A stretch of DNA of 64,000 nucleotides. It comes from Ianthella basta. Lineage: Eukaryota > Porifera > Demospongiae > Verongiida > Ianthellidae. The translations under genes were made by a program, and so were the position numbers. Positions 1 through 10,086 of this stretch are shown here, piece after piece. How positions within the stretch are numbered: position 1 is the stretch's first letter; each line of letters begins with the position of its first letter. The notes below the pieces were generated by a model. The model saw only the letters and a list, made by a program, of their open reading frames with translations, was not told where the DNA came from and searched no databases. Where the stretch lies: contig OZ025877.1 of NCBI GenBank assembly GCA_964019415.1, positions 2,561,879 through 2,625,878 of the forward strand. Direction: 5' to 3'.

Positions 1-169
1 GGTGTGTGCGGTTGCTAATTAAGGCATCTTTGTTTTGAAGTCTGCACGGTGTTGGTAAGGCGTCTTTGTTTCGGAGTGTGCGTGGCTGGCAAGCGAACGG
101 CGTGCAGCCGTGTTCTTCTACACTGGCGAAGAGACTCGGCTTGGGGCATAGACGTCTTATGCTTGGGGC

Positions 170-217
170 TATGACCTAGACGAAATCGGCCCCGGGGGCC
201 AAAACGGACGTACCATC

Positions 218-255
<38 letters not shown>

Positions 256-314
256 TAAAACAGAGACTTCCGCCTACACTCCACACCAGAGTGGGGCTCG
301 CTCAGGCTTGCCCC
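170..314 (-). repeat. Dispersed hairpin-ended repeat with internal (TAA)n tract
   Basis: Read on the minus strand, this block starts with an imperfect 22-bp palindrome (GGGGC...GCCCC, 293-314), passes through an ATT microsatellite (218-252) and ends in a GGCCCCCGGGG-type motif near 190-200. The same order, hairpin then microsatellite then GTACGTCTGTTT and a GGCCCCGGGG motif, recurs on the plus strand at 10725-10860 with a TA/TG tract instead of ATT. Shared ends around different microsatellites indicate a dispersed repeat family. Bases 1-169 show no convincing gene. Confidence 0.5.
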
Positions 315-449
315 AATTACTACAACACGAGGCCTACTACAAAACTGAGCATGCGCAATACCATGCATACAAGCACACGTGACCATACGTAAGCATACGT
401 AATAATAAGTAAGCATGCGTACACAAATGATAAGTAACAATACACCACA
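315..449 (-). repeat. Partial 3' LTR of the Ty3-type element
   Basis: Nearly identical to 3965-4099 over 135 bp, beginning TGTGGTGTATTG on the minus strand. The last ~37 bp present in the 5' LTR are missing; the sequence switches at 314 into a dispersed hairpin repeat, so the end was lost or replaced after integration. Confidence 0.8.
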
Positions 450-463
450 TCTCCTCCCCTCTA
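450..463 (-). promoter_or_regulatory. Polypurine tract of the Ty3-type element
   Basis: On the minus strand the purine run AGAGGGGAGGAGA lies directly before the TG that opens the 3' LTR. This is the expected place for the primer of plus-strand DNA synthesis. Confidence 0.65.
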
Positions 464-516
464 AGATATGAAGTCAGTATCCCCTCAACACAACACAACA
501 GTCAGTCACACAGCAG

Positions 517-1203
517 TCAAGGTTTATAGCGATCAGGGGCTGTGCGAACCCTGGACGGATAACGCAAACTTGACTCCGGTGATGTGTGGCTTGTCGTTGG
601 AACTGGTGTGCGCAATGGCACAGGAAGGTGGGGAATATCCACTGTGTCGTCTGTGGCCTCTTCCACAGCATTCACACCATCAGTGGAAGTTGGTGTCTCC
701 TGTGTCACAGTCCCAAATTGGTCAAAAGACTCGTGGGACTCTCCTCCCTCCTCCGCTGGCATAGATGTAGGTGCTGATCTGGCCCTGATGTGATCAATGT
801 GCCTCTTCCACTGAACACCACGTGGCAGTTGGATCAGGTAGGTAACAGGGCCAAGACGTTGAAGCACAGTACCTTCCATTTGGTATTCCGGAGGAAGTCA
901 CGGACCATTACTGATTGCCCAATGTGAAGCTCACGTGATCCACTGTGCTGGTCATGCTGCCTCTTCTGTTTTGATTGCTGTTCTGAGACCACAGCAGCCG
1001 GGTCGGGTGACAGCAAATCCAACCGTGTCCGAATGGATTGTCCAAAGAGCAAGACACATGGCGCAACATTGGTCGTTGCATGGGGCGTGGTACGGTAGCT
1101 TAGGAGGAAAGTGGCAAGGCGATGGGAAAGGGGGAGACCATCCTTCTCAGATTTCTTCATGGCCACCTTAAAGGGCTGCACAAAATGTTCAGCAACCATC
1201 TGG
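517..1203 (-). pseudogene. Integrase C-terminal remnant (Ty3-type pol)
   Basis: The first piece (834-1199) begins with residues like the end of the catalytic core of Ty3-type integrases (AEHFVQPFKVAMKK), followed by the helical segment with YRTTPHATT and LLFGQ. The second piece (517-879) carries the GPVTYLIQL and HIDHIR motifs of the small C-terminal DNA-binding fold. The zinc-binding H2C2 module and the DDE catalytic core are absent: the reading frame jumps at about 1199-1204 from a pre-integrase segment straight to the post-core helix. This looks like an internal deletion, so the protein could not catalyse integration. Stops also interrupt the tail. Confidence 0.7.
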
Positions 1204-2797
1204 CACTTGGTCTGGCCAACCCTTCTGGATGTATCTGTACACCCTACTCAGGAGTGGGTCGGTGCGTGTAGCTCTTCTCAGCTGGGACACGGACACAGGA
1301 AGTGCCTGCAACTGCGACACTGTGAACACACTTTCCACTGTAGGCTGCTCGGGTTCTGTCACAGGAGGCGAAGGCAAGGGCAACCGCGACAATCTGTCTA
1401 CATTTGCGTGGGCTTGAGTGGCCCGGAACTGAATGTCGTAGTTGTAGGCCGACAGTAACAGTGCCCAGCGCTGCAGACGGGCAGCAGCCAGGGATGGAAC
1501 CCCTGTTGTTGGTCCCAGGATGGTGGTGAGAGGGCGGTGATCTGTGACTAGCGTGAAGCTACGGCCATAGATGTACTTGTGGAACTTTCAGATGCCGTTA
1601 GGCCAACGACAGTGCCTCCTTCTCCAGTTGTGCATAATTCCTCTCGATGGGCTTCAGTGTCCGGGATGCATATGCAATGGGGTGCTCTCTTCTGTTTGGA
1701 AGGATGTGCGAGAGGACTGCCCCGATCCCGTAACTGGAGGCGTCTCCTGCCAGACAGATTGGCAACTTGGGGTCGTAGTGCACCAACACTGGAGTGGAGC
1801 TCAGCTGCTGCTTGGCTGCTTGGAAGGCGTCGTCACACTCTTGGTCCCACTTCCATGACTGGGTGTCCTTAAGCAGAGCATGAAGGGGGTGCAGGAGAGT
1901 GGACAGGTTGGGGATGAACTTCCTGTAATAGTTTATCATTCCCAAAAAGGACCTGAGCTCACTCACATTGTGAGGGGCAGGGGCCTTCTGGAGAGCATCC
2001 ACCTTTGCCGAAGCAACGTGAATACCCTGAGCATCAATGTGGTTTCCCAGATAATCCACCGACGACTGCCAAATGTAGCACTTCTCTTCCTTCAGGCGAA
2101 GGCCCTGCTCCTTGAGTCGGCTGAGTACTGCATCCAGGTTCTGTAAGTGCTCCTCATCCGTGGTACCTGTCACCAAGATGTCGTCGAGGTAGCATATGAC
2201 ATGCTGCAGGCCTTGGAGAACACTATCCATTGCCTTTTGAAAGATGGCTGGGGCCGATTCCATCCCAAAAGGCAACCGGGTGTAGCGATACAACCCTCGA
2301 TGGGTGTTGATGGTAACATACTCTCTTGAGTCCTCGTCCAAAGGCATCTGCTGGTAGGTGGAGGATAGGTCACCAGTGAGACTGGACATCAAGTCCTTTG
2401 GACAGGGTAAGGGATATTGATCAACATCAAGAACAGGGTTGACAGTTACCTTGTAGTCACCACAGAGTCGAATGGTGCCGTCACTCTTTGGCACTACCAC
2501 AATCGGGGCTGCCCAGTCACTGTGTGTGACCTTCTCTAACACTCCTGTCTCCTCCAGCCTGTTTAGCTCCCACTCAATGGCACCTTTCAGGGCAAATAGT
2601 ACCGGCCTAGGCCGGCAGAACCGGGGTCGAGCACCTGGCTTGACAACCAGCTTAGCTGCAAACTGGTCCATCAGCCCGAGTTCTTCCTGGAACACCTCAG
2701 CATGTCTCTCCATGATCTCAGGGAGTCCTGCTGGCCTGTCGTGCACGTAGGCCACACCTAGGCTTTTCCAATCGAGCTGCACATGCTGTAGCCAGTC
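1204..2797 (-). pseudogene. Reverse transcriptase-RNase H (Ty3-type pol), disrupted
   Basis: A continuous 394-codon frame (1598-2782) carries the reverse transcriptase fold, including the catalytic YLDD box, the LPFGMESAPAIFQ motif and the connection motif FLGMINYYRKFIPNLS, then the start of RNase H (LAGDASSYGIGAVLS). Just upstream an in-frame TGA at 2796-2798 interrupts what should be a continuous protease-to-RT linker. Near 1598 a frameshift separates the RNase H start from its next motif, VTDHRPL. The following ~130 codons (to 1204) hold the end of RNase H and a tether rich in Pro and Val. Family assignment is firm; function is lost. Confidence 0.85.
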
Positions 2798-3900
2798 TCA
2801 GTCCAGGAGTGTGGGCCCGTTTCCCTGCACTACATACAAGGTGTGGAACCCTACATGGTTAAGGTACTCCACCTTCACTGTCATCGTACCTACTACCAAA
2901 ATTGCTTCCGTGGTGTAGGTAGTCAGGCATACCTTAGGCCTCTCAAGTACGGCCTCTGGAAAGAAGTGTCGCTGTGACCGCTCGGACATCAGGGATACTG
3001 TTGCACCTGTGTCTACCTCCATGTTGACGGGCACTCCGTTTAACCGAAGGTTCACGGTGAGGGGTGGGCTCTGCTGCCCCCGAACTGCAAGAATAGGCGT
3101 CGGCGAGTCATCACACTCAGTCGAGTCTACCCACTTGGTGTTTACTCTGCCTCGTTGGTTGCCACGCCCTCGACTCGAAGTCTGCCTGGCGGGTGACTGG
3201 TGCGCCGACTGACAGACTTTGGCTAGGTAACCCTTCTTGCCACAGTTATGGCACACAGTGTCTCTATGGCGGCAATCTCGTTCCTTGTGGCTACCCCCAC
3301 AATGGTAACAGGCCTTAGCTACCGCACTGGCCTGGGCTACTTGCCCCACATGCAGCTGGTCCGGCCCTTTAGCTGCTGTGCATTCTTCTCTGCAGCTTCA
3401 GAGCTAAGGGCATACTCAATGGCCTTCTTGAGGTCCAGGTTGGCCTCAGCCAACAGTCTCTTCTGTGTGCCCTCACTGTGAATGCCGCACACCAGCCTGT
3501 CTCTCAAGGCTTCAGGGAGATACGGCCCAAATTCGCAGTGACTGCTTAGACGCCCGGAGCTCAGCTACGTACTCGGCTATACTTTCACCCGGCGCTTGGT
3601 TCCGCCGGTGAAAGTGGAACCGTTCAGCTATTACAAGTGGCTTAGGCTCAATACTCTTCTAGCACTTTCTGCAACTCACGGAAGTCCTTCTCCGCGGGTT
3701 TCTGGGGAGCCAACAGGTTGCTGAGGCGTGCGTAGGTCTTCCCGCCGATCACCGACAGCAGGACCGGAACTTGCTACTCCGCCTTCACCTCGTTAGCCGC
3801 GAAGGAACAATTGTACCCGTTCAAGGTATGCCGAGATCTTTTCCTCGTCTGGCTTGAAAGCTTCCAATTGACCGATCATGGCCATGTTCCCTCTGGTACG
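2798..3900 (-). pseudogene. Gag nucleocapsid and aspartic protease (Ty3-type), disrupted
   Basis: The open piece 2798-3349 contains two CCHC zinc knuckles (CYHCGGSHKERDC and CHNCGKKGYLAKVC) of the gag nucleocapsid, then a retropepsin-like aspartic protease with the active-site motif VDTGATVSLMS. Upstream, between about 3350 and 3550, residues such as RLVCGIHSEGTQKRLL match the capsid C-terminal region of Ty3-type gag, but several frame changes break it. From 3550 to 3900 only scattered capsid-like residues remain. Confidence 0.75.
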
Positions 3901-3910
3901 GCTGGCGATC

Positions 3911-4099
3911 CCACCTTCGTCGCCAATTGTAACATCCGCCGTCAGCCGTCAATGTACCAGGAATAATTACTACAACATTAGGCCTACTACAAAACTGAGC
4001 ATGTGCAATACCATGCATACAAGCACACGTGACCATACGTAAGCATGCGTAATAATAAGTAAGCATGCGTACACAAATGATAAGTAACAATACACCACA
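3911..4099 (-). repeat. 5' LTR and primer-binding region of the Ty3-type element
   Basis: The LTR runs from TGTGGTG at 4099 to ...TTACA at 3928 on the minus strand (about 172 bp). It is followed at once by ATTGGCGACGAAGGTGGG, a sequence like the tRNA primer-binding region of many Ty3-type elements. The 5' LTR is complete, unlike the 3' one. Confidence 0.75.
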
Positions 4100-4189
4100 G
4101 TAAGGTCTACGCTTGGTCGATAACTGGTCAGTCACCGGGTCCACGGAAATGGCGAGCACTTAGGCAATGAAGTTATAGCTTCAAATGGC

Positions 4190-4587
4190 TGGACGGGACA
4201 ACCGGTTGTTCAGCTGTCTTACTGTATGGAGCTGAGGTGTGGGGCTGTTGTGGACAGATAGGTCCACTTCGACAAGTTCAGATGCAGGCAGCTAGCTAGC
4301 TATAGGATCTTGTTGGGGTATACGGCATCGACACCCAAGAGTGCACGTGGCTCTGCAGAATGAGATGATGATTCTCCCACTGGTATGGGAAGCTTGAGAA
4401 GGTGCAGAAAAATTTGGTTGAAGGTAACAGGTATGGATGACAAGAGGTTGATTAGGTTAGTGGCACTAGAGGCAAAGGAAGCACAAAGCGAGGTGAAGTG
4501 GTGGGAGGACTTAGAATATGGTTTGGAAAAGTTTGGGTGGGCAAGTGAAGAGGCCGAGAAGCTAGCTGAAAGGAGTGTCAGGCAGTG
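4190..4587 (+). pseudogene. LINE reverse-transcriptase C-terminal relic
   Basis: The frame gives YGAEVWG-like residues, then QMQAARILLG-like residues, then a run ending in LPLVWEA(M/K)RRCRKIWLKV and VALEAKE. This order is typical of the region after the RT domain in non-LTR retrotransposons. It is 5'-truncated and has stops in its first third. The last 67 codons (4385-4588) are open. Another degenerate retroelement is possible. Confidence 0.5.
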
Positions 4588-4639
4588 AAGAGCATGTATA
4601 AGCAAAATAAATAACATTTTACAGTAATATTATGGCTAT

Positions 4640-5180
4640 TAATGTGTATTGCCTTTGTCAAAATGGCGGCCAGAAGTGGGCTGGGTACGAGACTACTTGC
4701 AGAGCTATCAAGTCTCACGCCTCCCGCTGATTCCTCAAGCTCTCACGCCTGGATTGGCAATTCTCAAGCCTCAAGGTCAGTGAACAGACAAGAAGAGAGT
4801 TCAAGTTCCAACTGTTGCCTACTATTAGAGTACATAGCTCTGCTAATGTAGGAATCTGCCTCTCATACAGACTTGAAGTTCCATTTGTTACAATTGTAGT
4901 ATCATTTATTGAAATGTTGTACTGAGCACTTGATTGGAATGCCAAAACACTTGATACGCTTCGTGGTGGCCATTTTGCTATCACGTTTGCATATAATTAT
5001 AATTATTCATAAATCTGAAGCAGCTAGCTAGCTAGGGAATTTATTACAATCTCACTCCAGGGTATTCGTCACCTTGGCTCTAGAGCAGGTGTTACCTACC
5101 ATATAGTACAGTGGGGATATTACCTGATCTCAAGCCCACAGAACCTTGGCAGCTATGTACTTGGCCGTTTTTTCTATAAT
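4640..5180. other. Non-coding, dispersed-repeat sequence
   Basis: No supported gene. The motif GGGCTGGGTACGAG next to an AATGGCGGCC motif (4660-4695) recurs in altered form at 53395-53415 and 61850-61865, so part of this stretch is a dispersed repeat. Confidence 0.4.
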
Positions 5181-5181
5181 T

Positions 5182-5375
5182 TTTACCCCACGCACGATAG
5201 CGCAGGGGGTTAAGTGATCGGTTTTCTCTGTCTGTCTGTCTGTTTACCCCACGCGTGATACCGCAGGGGGGTTAAGTGATCGGTTTCCTCTGTCTGTCTG
5301 TCTGTTTACCCCACACGTGATACCGCAAGGGGGTTAAGTGATTGGTTTCCTCTGTCTGTCTGTCTGTCTGTCTGT
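5182..5375 (+). repeat. Three-copy ~61-bp minisatellite with (TCTG)n
   Basis: Three direct copies start at 5182, 5243 and 5305. Each opens with TTTACCCCACRCRYGATA, passes through GGGGGTTAAGTGAT and ends in a TCTG tetranucleotide run that is longest in the third copy. No coding potential is seen. Confidence 0.85.
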
Positions 5376-6470
5376 CGGCAGTTTTGACATTTGCCGCTCG
5401 CGCAGCCAATCTAGAACCTTATACGGCCCCACGCCTGAGACAATAATGGCACAGCCTCATGTGGTCCTGTCTGTGTAGCTGGATTCTATGGATAAGGATG
5501 ACTTGCCGAAGAATTGCCATCTTTCGTGGTATTTCCTAGGGTCCGCCATTTTGTTTCTGTACTTTAACCATACGGGCTGTGCGTTGAGGCTACGTAGGAC
5601 GGCTGCGGACGGCTGGCAGCAGTGTCTGGTGAAGACCCTGAAAACGTTCGTATGGATTGGCTGGGTAGTTAGTTCTTTCACTGAAAAGATCCTCTGTTGT
5701 CTCTTAATACTTTTCTTGCCTGTCTGCGCATCATAGTTCAGAACATCCTCAACAACGGCTCTAAACACCAGTCACCAGCGTACATGGGTGTGTGGGTTCA
5801 TTCATGTGTGATTGCATGTGAAGAGGACTGGGGAGAGAATATGTATGCAGTGGAGTGCACACTCTTTCCATTCTGTCTTTGAAGCAGGTAGCAGTTGTTC
5901 TAGACACAGCTGACTCAACTGTTAGCTACATATACATGTATCCTATTTTTCTCTCAGACTGCATTTGTCTGCATACTAAAGTTGATAGTGTGTGTGTGTG
6001 TGTGTGTGTGTGCGTGCTCATACACCTTCAACTCCTCCCTCAAGATGGCCAGCACATACATACAGGAATTGCATGTTGCACATGCCATGCACAGCACCGA
6101 CACATAGAGCATGCCATAACGTCCATGCTCATGTACTTTCATGATCTTTACCTTTGTCACATACATGCATTCACTGTCCACTCATGCATGGGGTATGTAC
6201 ACTATGTGAACTCTAGTATATGGAATGTGACCTTTCACTGGGGGTTTCCCCTTGCTGGTCTCTCCTACAAACAATGCCCCTGTAACTACTGCTGGGGGAG
6301 TGTCCACGGGATTCAGGCAACAACACAAGATCTAGAGGTCATGCCTGGACTGCCCCAAGGGAATAGGAAAGACAAGAATAATAATTATAGGCAAGGCATA
6401 GTCTCGCATAGCCAGCCCGTTATCCGCTGTTTCTGTTTGCGTTTCACTCTCACAGGCGTTTTCGCAAGGC
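5376..6470. other. No supported gene; short (GT)n at 5989-6012
   Basis: Open frames exist on both strands (for example 5457-5768 minus) but show no recognisable domain or convincing splice structure. The stretch just before 6471 could hold the promoter of gene A, but no clear core element can be defended. Confidence 0.35.
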
Positions 6471-9272
6471 ATGGGTGAGCAAAGGCATTGTCATGGAATA
6501 ATCTATTCCACTAGTATTTACTGTGTAGCACTGTTACTGTATACGTAGCTATATAGCTATTAATCCTATGTTTAACTAGTTAGCTTCTCAGAAGAGGTTG
6601 GCAGGTGTAGCTAACTAGCTAACTAGGCTTAGCTAACTAGATAGCTAGCTATGTGCCATCATAGCTAGATTGATCTATGGTGCCATGACTCTTCACCTTT
6701 CCATGCAGTTGAAGAAGTTCTTGACCAGTTCAGGGAAAGGTTCCTTAAAGAAATAGATACAATTGAAGTTGTCAGGGAACTTAGACATCAAGACATAATT
6801 CCACAAGGCGAGCTGGAGACCATCACTAAGATATCAGCACGAAAAGAGCGAAATGAATTTCTTATTGAATGTTTGAAGAACACTTGCACCAAAGAAACCT
6901 TGATGCAGTTCTGTATCATGCTTACGAAAGTGCATGGCAACACAAAGTTAAGAGGTTTGGGTACAGACATGAAGAAGAGACTGGAGACATGTCAATGTAA
7001 GTGTGCATACATGCATGGGTACTAACGATGGACAGTTAATAACTACTGTTATTTATTCATGCCTTCATCTAATGCCTGAAACGTGCAGCATTACTTGACA
7101 GTGCATATAGCATCAGTGGTCCTGACACTGTTTGGCATACTTTAGTATGAAAACATAGGCATGAAATGGGTCATCTATACCATCCATGGATGGTATAAAT
7201 GGCTGTAGCTTATATACCTGATATGGCATGCATGATTGCTTCTGTACCATTTAGGTCCCGACCCCACTGTTGGAGATCCATCAATCATCACACATGATAT
7301 AAAACAGAAGTATGTAGAACTCAATGAAGCATTTGTCAAATTGTGTACAACGCAGGGGTCCCCTACTTTGGATGAAGTAAGGGAGTACTGCATTGATCTG
7401 ATAGAAGGAGCTCTAAATAACATGCCTCGAGCTGGTCGCCATGAAGATGACATCGAAAGGGCGAAGACACTGAGTGAATTAGCGCGTGTTTTGTGTTTTC
7501 ACTTAAGCAATTGGGTTGGTTATGAATTCTTCCAGACAGTTGTTACCAATTTTCAGCCTCAACTGAGAAGTGTCAAAGATAGGATGGTGCATTATGAAGA
7601 GCAGTTGAAGCCTCTTTTGGAGCAAAGACTGGAATACATTGCAGAACTTTGGCAACGGTGAGTATAATGTAGCCTAGTCTAGCCGCTAGCCCCTACTTTG
7701 TCATCGTTCATGGGGGCGGATGAAAGTAAGGTCTAGCAGAATGTGTAAATTTCACACCTCGCACTGACCAATCAGATCGCTGCTGCTTCAGATCACAGCA
7801 ACAATTATGGAGACGCCAGCGCTTATTGACCAAATTAGAGACAGAGTGACAGTTGTTTCTGAGACAATAATACGTTCGCTACAGACTGTGAAGCCTGCGA
7901 TCGTTGGGAAAGCCTACTCGGCGACGTTTCCCACCCTCTGGCTGTCGTTTTCTCTCGTTACTGAGTATTATTTGTCAATGTTCGTAATTGATGTACTTGA
8001 TAAACGCCCGGTAGCACAATGATTGCGAGGTGTGACTAGACTAAATGTAGCCATAGTGTAAGTCAAGTGCTTTTGTGTCCATGCGTATAATGTATAGCTC
8101 TGTTTTATGTCTTTAGTGTATGATTAGCCTACTGTATCTGTGGATTAGCTATGCAATTAACTACAATGTTGAGAGGCCAAATTACCAATAAGTATAATGC
8201 ATCAAATTCAAACGCTTCAGAGAGGAGGCCCCAGGAAGCATGGCAGAGCTGGTTGTCAAGTACGAGCTGGATGCAGATGGCCTCCTACTGAAGGACCTAG
8301 TAGCTGAGAGAAACTTCCTGGCACAGGGACTGGGTATCCCTAAGCATCTCCTGAAAGTGCTATCCTGGAGTCATAGCTCAATAGTAATCACGTATTGGAT
8401 ACTACGAGATCTTTTACCAATTGTTGAGCTGGCACTGTGCCGGGAGAATGTTCGAGCAGAGCTCACTCAGCATGGTGTGGTTGATGTCTACCTAGACAGT
8501 CACCCTTCAGATCACCCAGGCTTGGTAAGTTTCAGGGACTGCTCCTCGGCCATTGAGCTTGCACTGTGCCAGTGTAGTATTCCATGGTATCCCTTCTTCC
8601 ATCAACGCAGGCGGATCTGCCACTGCAGACAGTACATTGTAAGGAATACAGAGCACTATTTTGTGTGTCATGACAGTTTACAACAAACTTGTATTGTGTA
8701 ATGTTGTCTTCCTTTGTCCTTTGTGAGTGAGTCCTATAGTGTTCGATTCCTGCATGCCAGTTGTACGTAAGAATACTATCTTGTGTAGTTGCACTTGTCC
8801 TAGTCTATATACTACCATTCTGAACTTTCCTTTGTTTATCTGTATTTGTACAGTGAAGCGGCGTGCTATTGTCACTGTCCTTGGTACACATCGTCAGGAC
8901 ATGGATGCCGTTTCACTGACCTCTGACCTACAGAGCATGGGCATTGTGACCACTGAGCAGTGTCAGAAACTAACATCTATGTCTGATGAGAAACAAGCAC
9001 ATGAAGCTCTGCTGTACATCTTGCTGACTTTTGATGGATCAGACATATACCACAAGCTTGTGGAATGTATGGGAAGGAGATATCCTTCCATAGCAAAAGA
9101 ATTGCAAGGTGTGCTGATACGTGGAATGTGCTCGTAAATTGTCATTCGTAACCTGAGAGTTACATACGTATTATTCTAATTCAATGTAGCCACCTTCAAA
9201 GATCTAATGAGTTCTCCTGGTGTTTTGAATGTCATTGGCAGGTGTCAGTGTAAGTACCTGTCACATTTGTAG
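6471..9272 (+). CDS. Gene A: multi-exon death-fold protein
   Basis: Exons read by eye: 6471-6474 (ATGG, tentative), 6709-6996, 7255-7657, 8221-8524, 8611-8638, 8854-9108 and 9190-9249. Every join has GT/AG borders and compatible phase and gives one open frame. Domains in order: a CARD-like helical bundle, a long helical module, and a second death-fold-like bundle. If the donor at 9250 is not used, the frame stops at 9270-9272, so 9190-9272 could be the terminal exon. If it is used, the transcript continues in phase 1 and could join gene B. The first exon is the weakest point: it rests on ATGG|GTGAGC matching phase 1 of the next exon. The role is probably an adaptor in death-fold signalling, by inference. 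Confidence 0.6.
6709..6996 (+). CDS. Gene A exon: CARD-like death-fold domain (copy 1)
   Basis: This 288-nt phase 1-1 exon encodes about 95 residues with six predicted amphipathic helices: VLDQFRERFLKEID, VVRELRHQDIIPQGELETI, RNEFLIECLKN, ETLMQFCIMLTK, and NTKLRGLGTDMKKRLE. Two other exons, 35586-35867 and 39298-39576, share spacing and signature residues (QFRxxFxEAxD, a D-I-I turn, KGNxKMxxLGxDM-like end), so this is a small domain family local to the locus. The pattern fits CARD best; a DED or other death fold is possible. Acceptor TTCCATGCAG and donor CAAT|GTAAGT are good. Confidence 0.7.
7255..7657 (+). CDS. Gene A exon: long helical module
   Basis: A 403-nt exon (phase 1 in, phase 2 out) encoding about 134 residues, mostly helix-forming. 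It contains LSELARVLCFHLSNWVGYEFF, then FQPQLRSVKDRM and LKPLLEQRLEYIAELWQR. I do not recognise a named domain with confidence. The Trp/Phe-rich helix followed by a long charged helix resembles a module seen next to death folds in other invertebrate proteins. It flows without a break into the next exon (LWQR/EEAPGS). Confidence 0.65.
7664..8045. repeat. Foldback-like insert in a gene A intron
   Basis: Inverted arms CACACCTCGCA (7753-7763) and TGCGAGGTGTG (8024-8034) are perfect complements, and outer TAGTCTAG/CTAGACTA motifs flank them. The arms are short, so a MITE-like insertion is only a suggestion. The 71-codon frame at 7807-8022 inside it has no known domain. Confidence 0.35.
8221..8524 (+). 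CDS. Gene A exon: continuation of helical module
   Basis: A 304-nt exon (phase 2 in, phase 0 out) encoding about 101 residues, with ELVVKYELDADGLLLKDLV, RNFLAQGLGIPKHLLKVLSW, SIVITYWILRDL and a closing VRAELTQHGVVDVYL. It reads as an alpha/beta extension of the preceding module. The acceptor AACGCTTCAG follows a pyrimidine-poor tract; the donor CTTG|GTAAGT is strong. Confidence 0.65.
8611..8638 (+). CDS. Gene A 28-nt microexon
   Basis: Flanked by AACGCAG and GTAAGG. It converts phase 0 of the previous donor to the phase 1 needed by the next exon, encoding ADLPLQTVH plus one base. Without it the frame hits TGA at the start of the next exon. This rescue is the main support. Confidence 0.5.
8854..9108 (+). 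CDS. Gene A exon: second death-fold-like domain
   Basis: A 255-nt exon (phase 1-1) encoding about 85 residues, with DLQSMGIVTTEQCQKLTSM, KQAHEALLYILLTF, DIYHKLVECMG and YPSIAKELQ. The helix-turn pattern around GIVTTEQ is typical of CARD helices 2-3. Sequence is unlike the 6709 exon, so it is a different death-fold subtype or a divergent copy. Confidence 0.6.
9190..9249 (+). CDS. Gene A short exon (possibly terminal, to 9272)
   Basis: Phase 1-1, 60 nt, encoding ATFKDLMSSPGVLNVIGRCQ. Donor CAGT|GTAAGT resembles the donor after the first CARD-like exon (CAAT|GTAAGT). Reading through the donor gives a stop at 9270-9272. Confidence 0.5.
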
Positions 9273-9634
9273 AAGGCATAATGAAGCCAAGTTATAGTAC
9301 CCTAGCTGTGGGTGATTGCATATTATAAGTACAGTCATGTTCATTCAAGCTTATGTCTGAGAGGCTCATTGCTAGATTATGTTAATCAACTATACTGTAG
9401 CTTATTCTTTAATGACACACTATAATGGCCTATGTTCCATGGGATTCTTTGCAAATGCTTGTTTTCAGTGAGGTACTGTACCTGCAGTTGTACCTCCAAG
9501 TCATGCTCAGGTCATAGGGAGGGGTTCCAGGGCTTTCCTGATCCTCTTTCTAATTACGTACTATGGAAAAAAAACTATTGAGAGATATTGTGATACTGTA
9601 TTGGAGGATGCTTTAGTGCTGATACTGGTCCTTG

Positions 9635-10086
9635 TTGTTGGTAGTGCACTACAGAAGACAATCTCCATCCACCTACATGTTGTTTCCTCATGAATCCATC
9701 CCTACCTGGGTTAGGTGGCCATTTTGGTGTACATGTGGTCTGGACTCATCTGCAGTGGTGGTCATATGGCATGTCTGGATATTCAACATGTCCAAATTAT
9801 CAAATTATCAGTGTAAGTAGCCCAAATTTGGATGTTGTAGAAGCCGGAAGGGTGTCACCCTTGTTGGTAGTGCACTACAGAAGACAATCTCCATCCACCT
9901 ACATGTTGTTTCCTCACGAATCCATCCCTACCTGGGTTAGGTGGCCATTTTGGTGTACATGTGGTCTGGACTCATCTGCAGTGGTGGTCATATGGCATGT
10001 CTGAATATTCAACATGTCCAAATTATCGAATTATCAGTGTAAGTAGCCCAAATTTGGATGTTGTAGAAGCCGGAAGGGTGTCACCC
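9635..10086 (+). repeat. 226-bp perfect-length tandem duplication
   Basis: Copies at 9635-9860 and 9861-10086 are aligned without indels and differ at only a few bases (for example CATG/CACG and CTGGAT/CTGAAT). The duplication is recent. Each copy ends with CAGTGTAAGTAG, which looks like a splice donor, but no exon is supported. Nothing else is identified from 9273 to 10724. Confidence 0.9.

Larger units (their letters stand above)
315..4099 (-). mobile_element. Decayed Ty3/gypsy-type LTR retrotransposon
   Basis: On the minus strand the order is LTR, primer-binding region, gag with two zinc knuckles, aspartic protease, reverse transcriptase, RNase H, integrase C-terminus, polypurine tract and LTR. 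This is the Ty3-type order, with integrase after RNase H. The element is non-functional: there is an in-frame TGA before the reverse transcriptase, a frameshift inside RNase H near 1598, loss of most of the integrase near 1200, several gag frame breaks, and a 3' LTR lacking its last ~37 bp. The two LTRs differ at only a few positions over 135 bp, so insertion was not very ancient. Total length is about 3.8 kb, short for an intact member. Confidence 0.85.

Noticed and set aside
5457-5768. 103-codon minus-strand frame
   Set aside because: No recognisable domain, no splice partners and no promoter; left out as unsupported.
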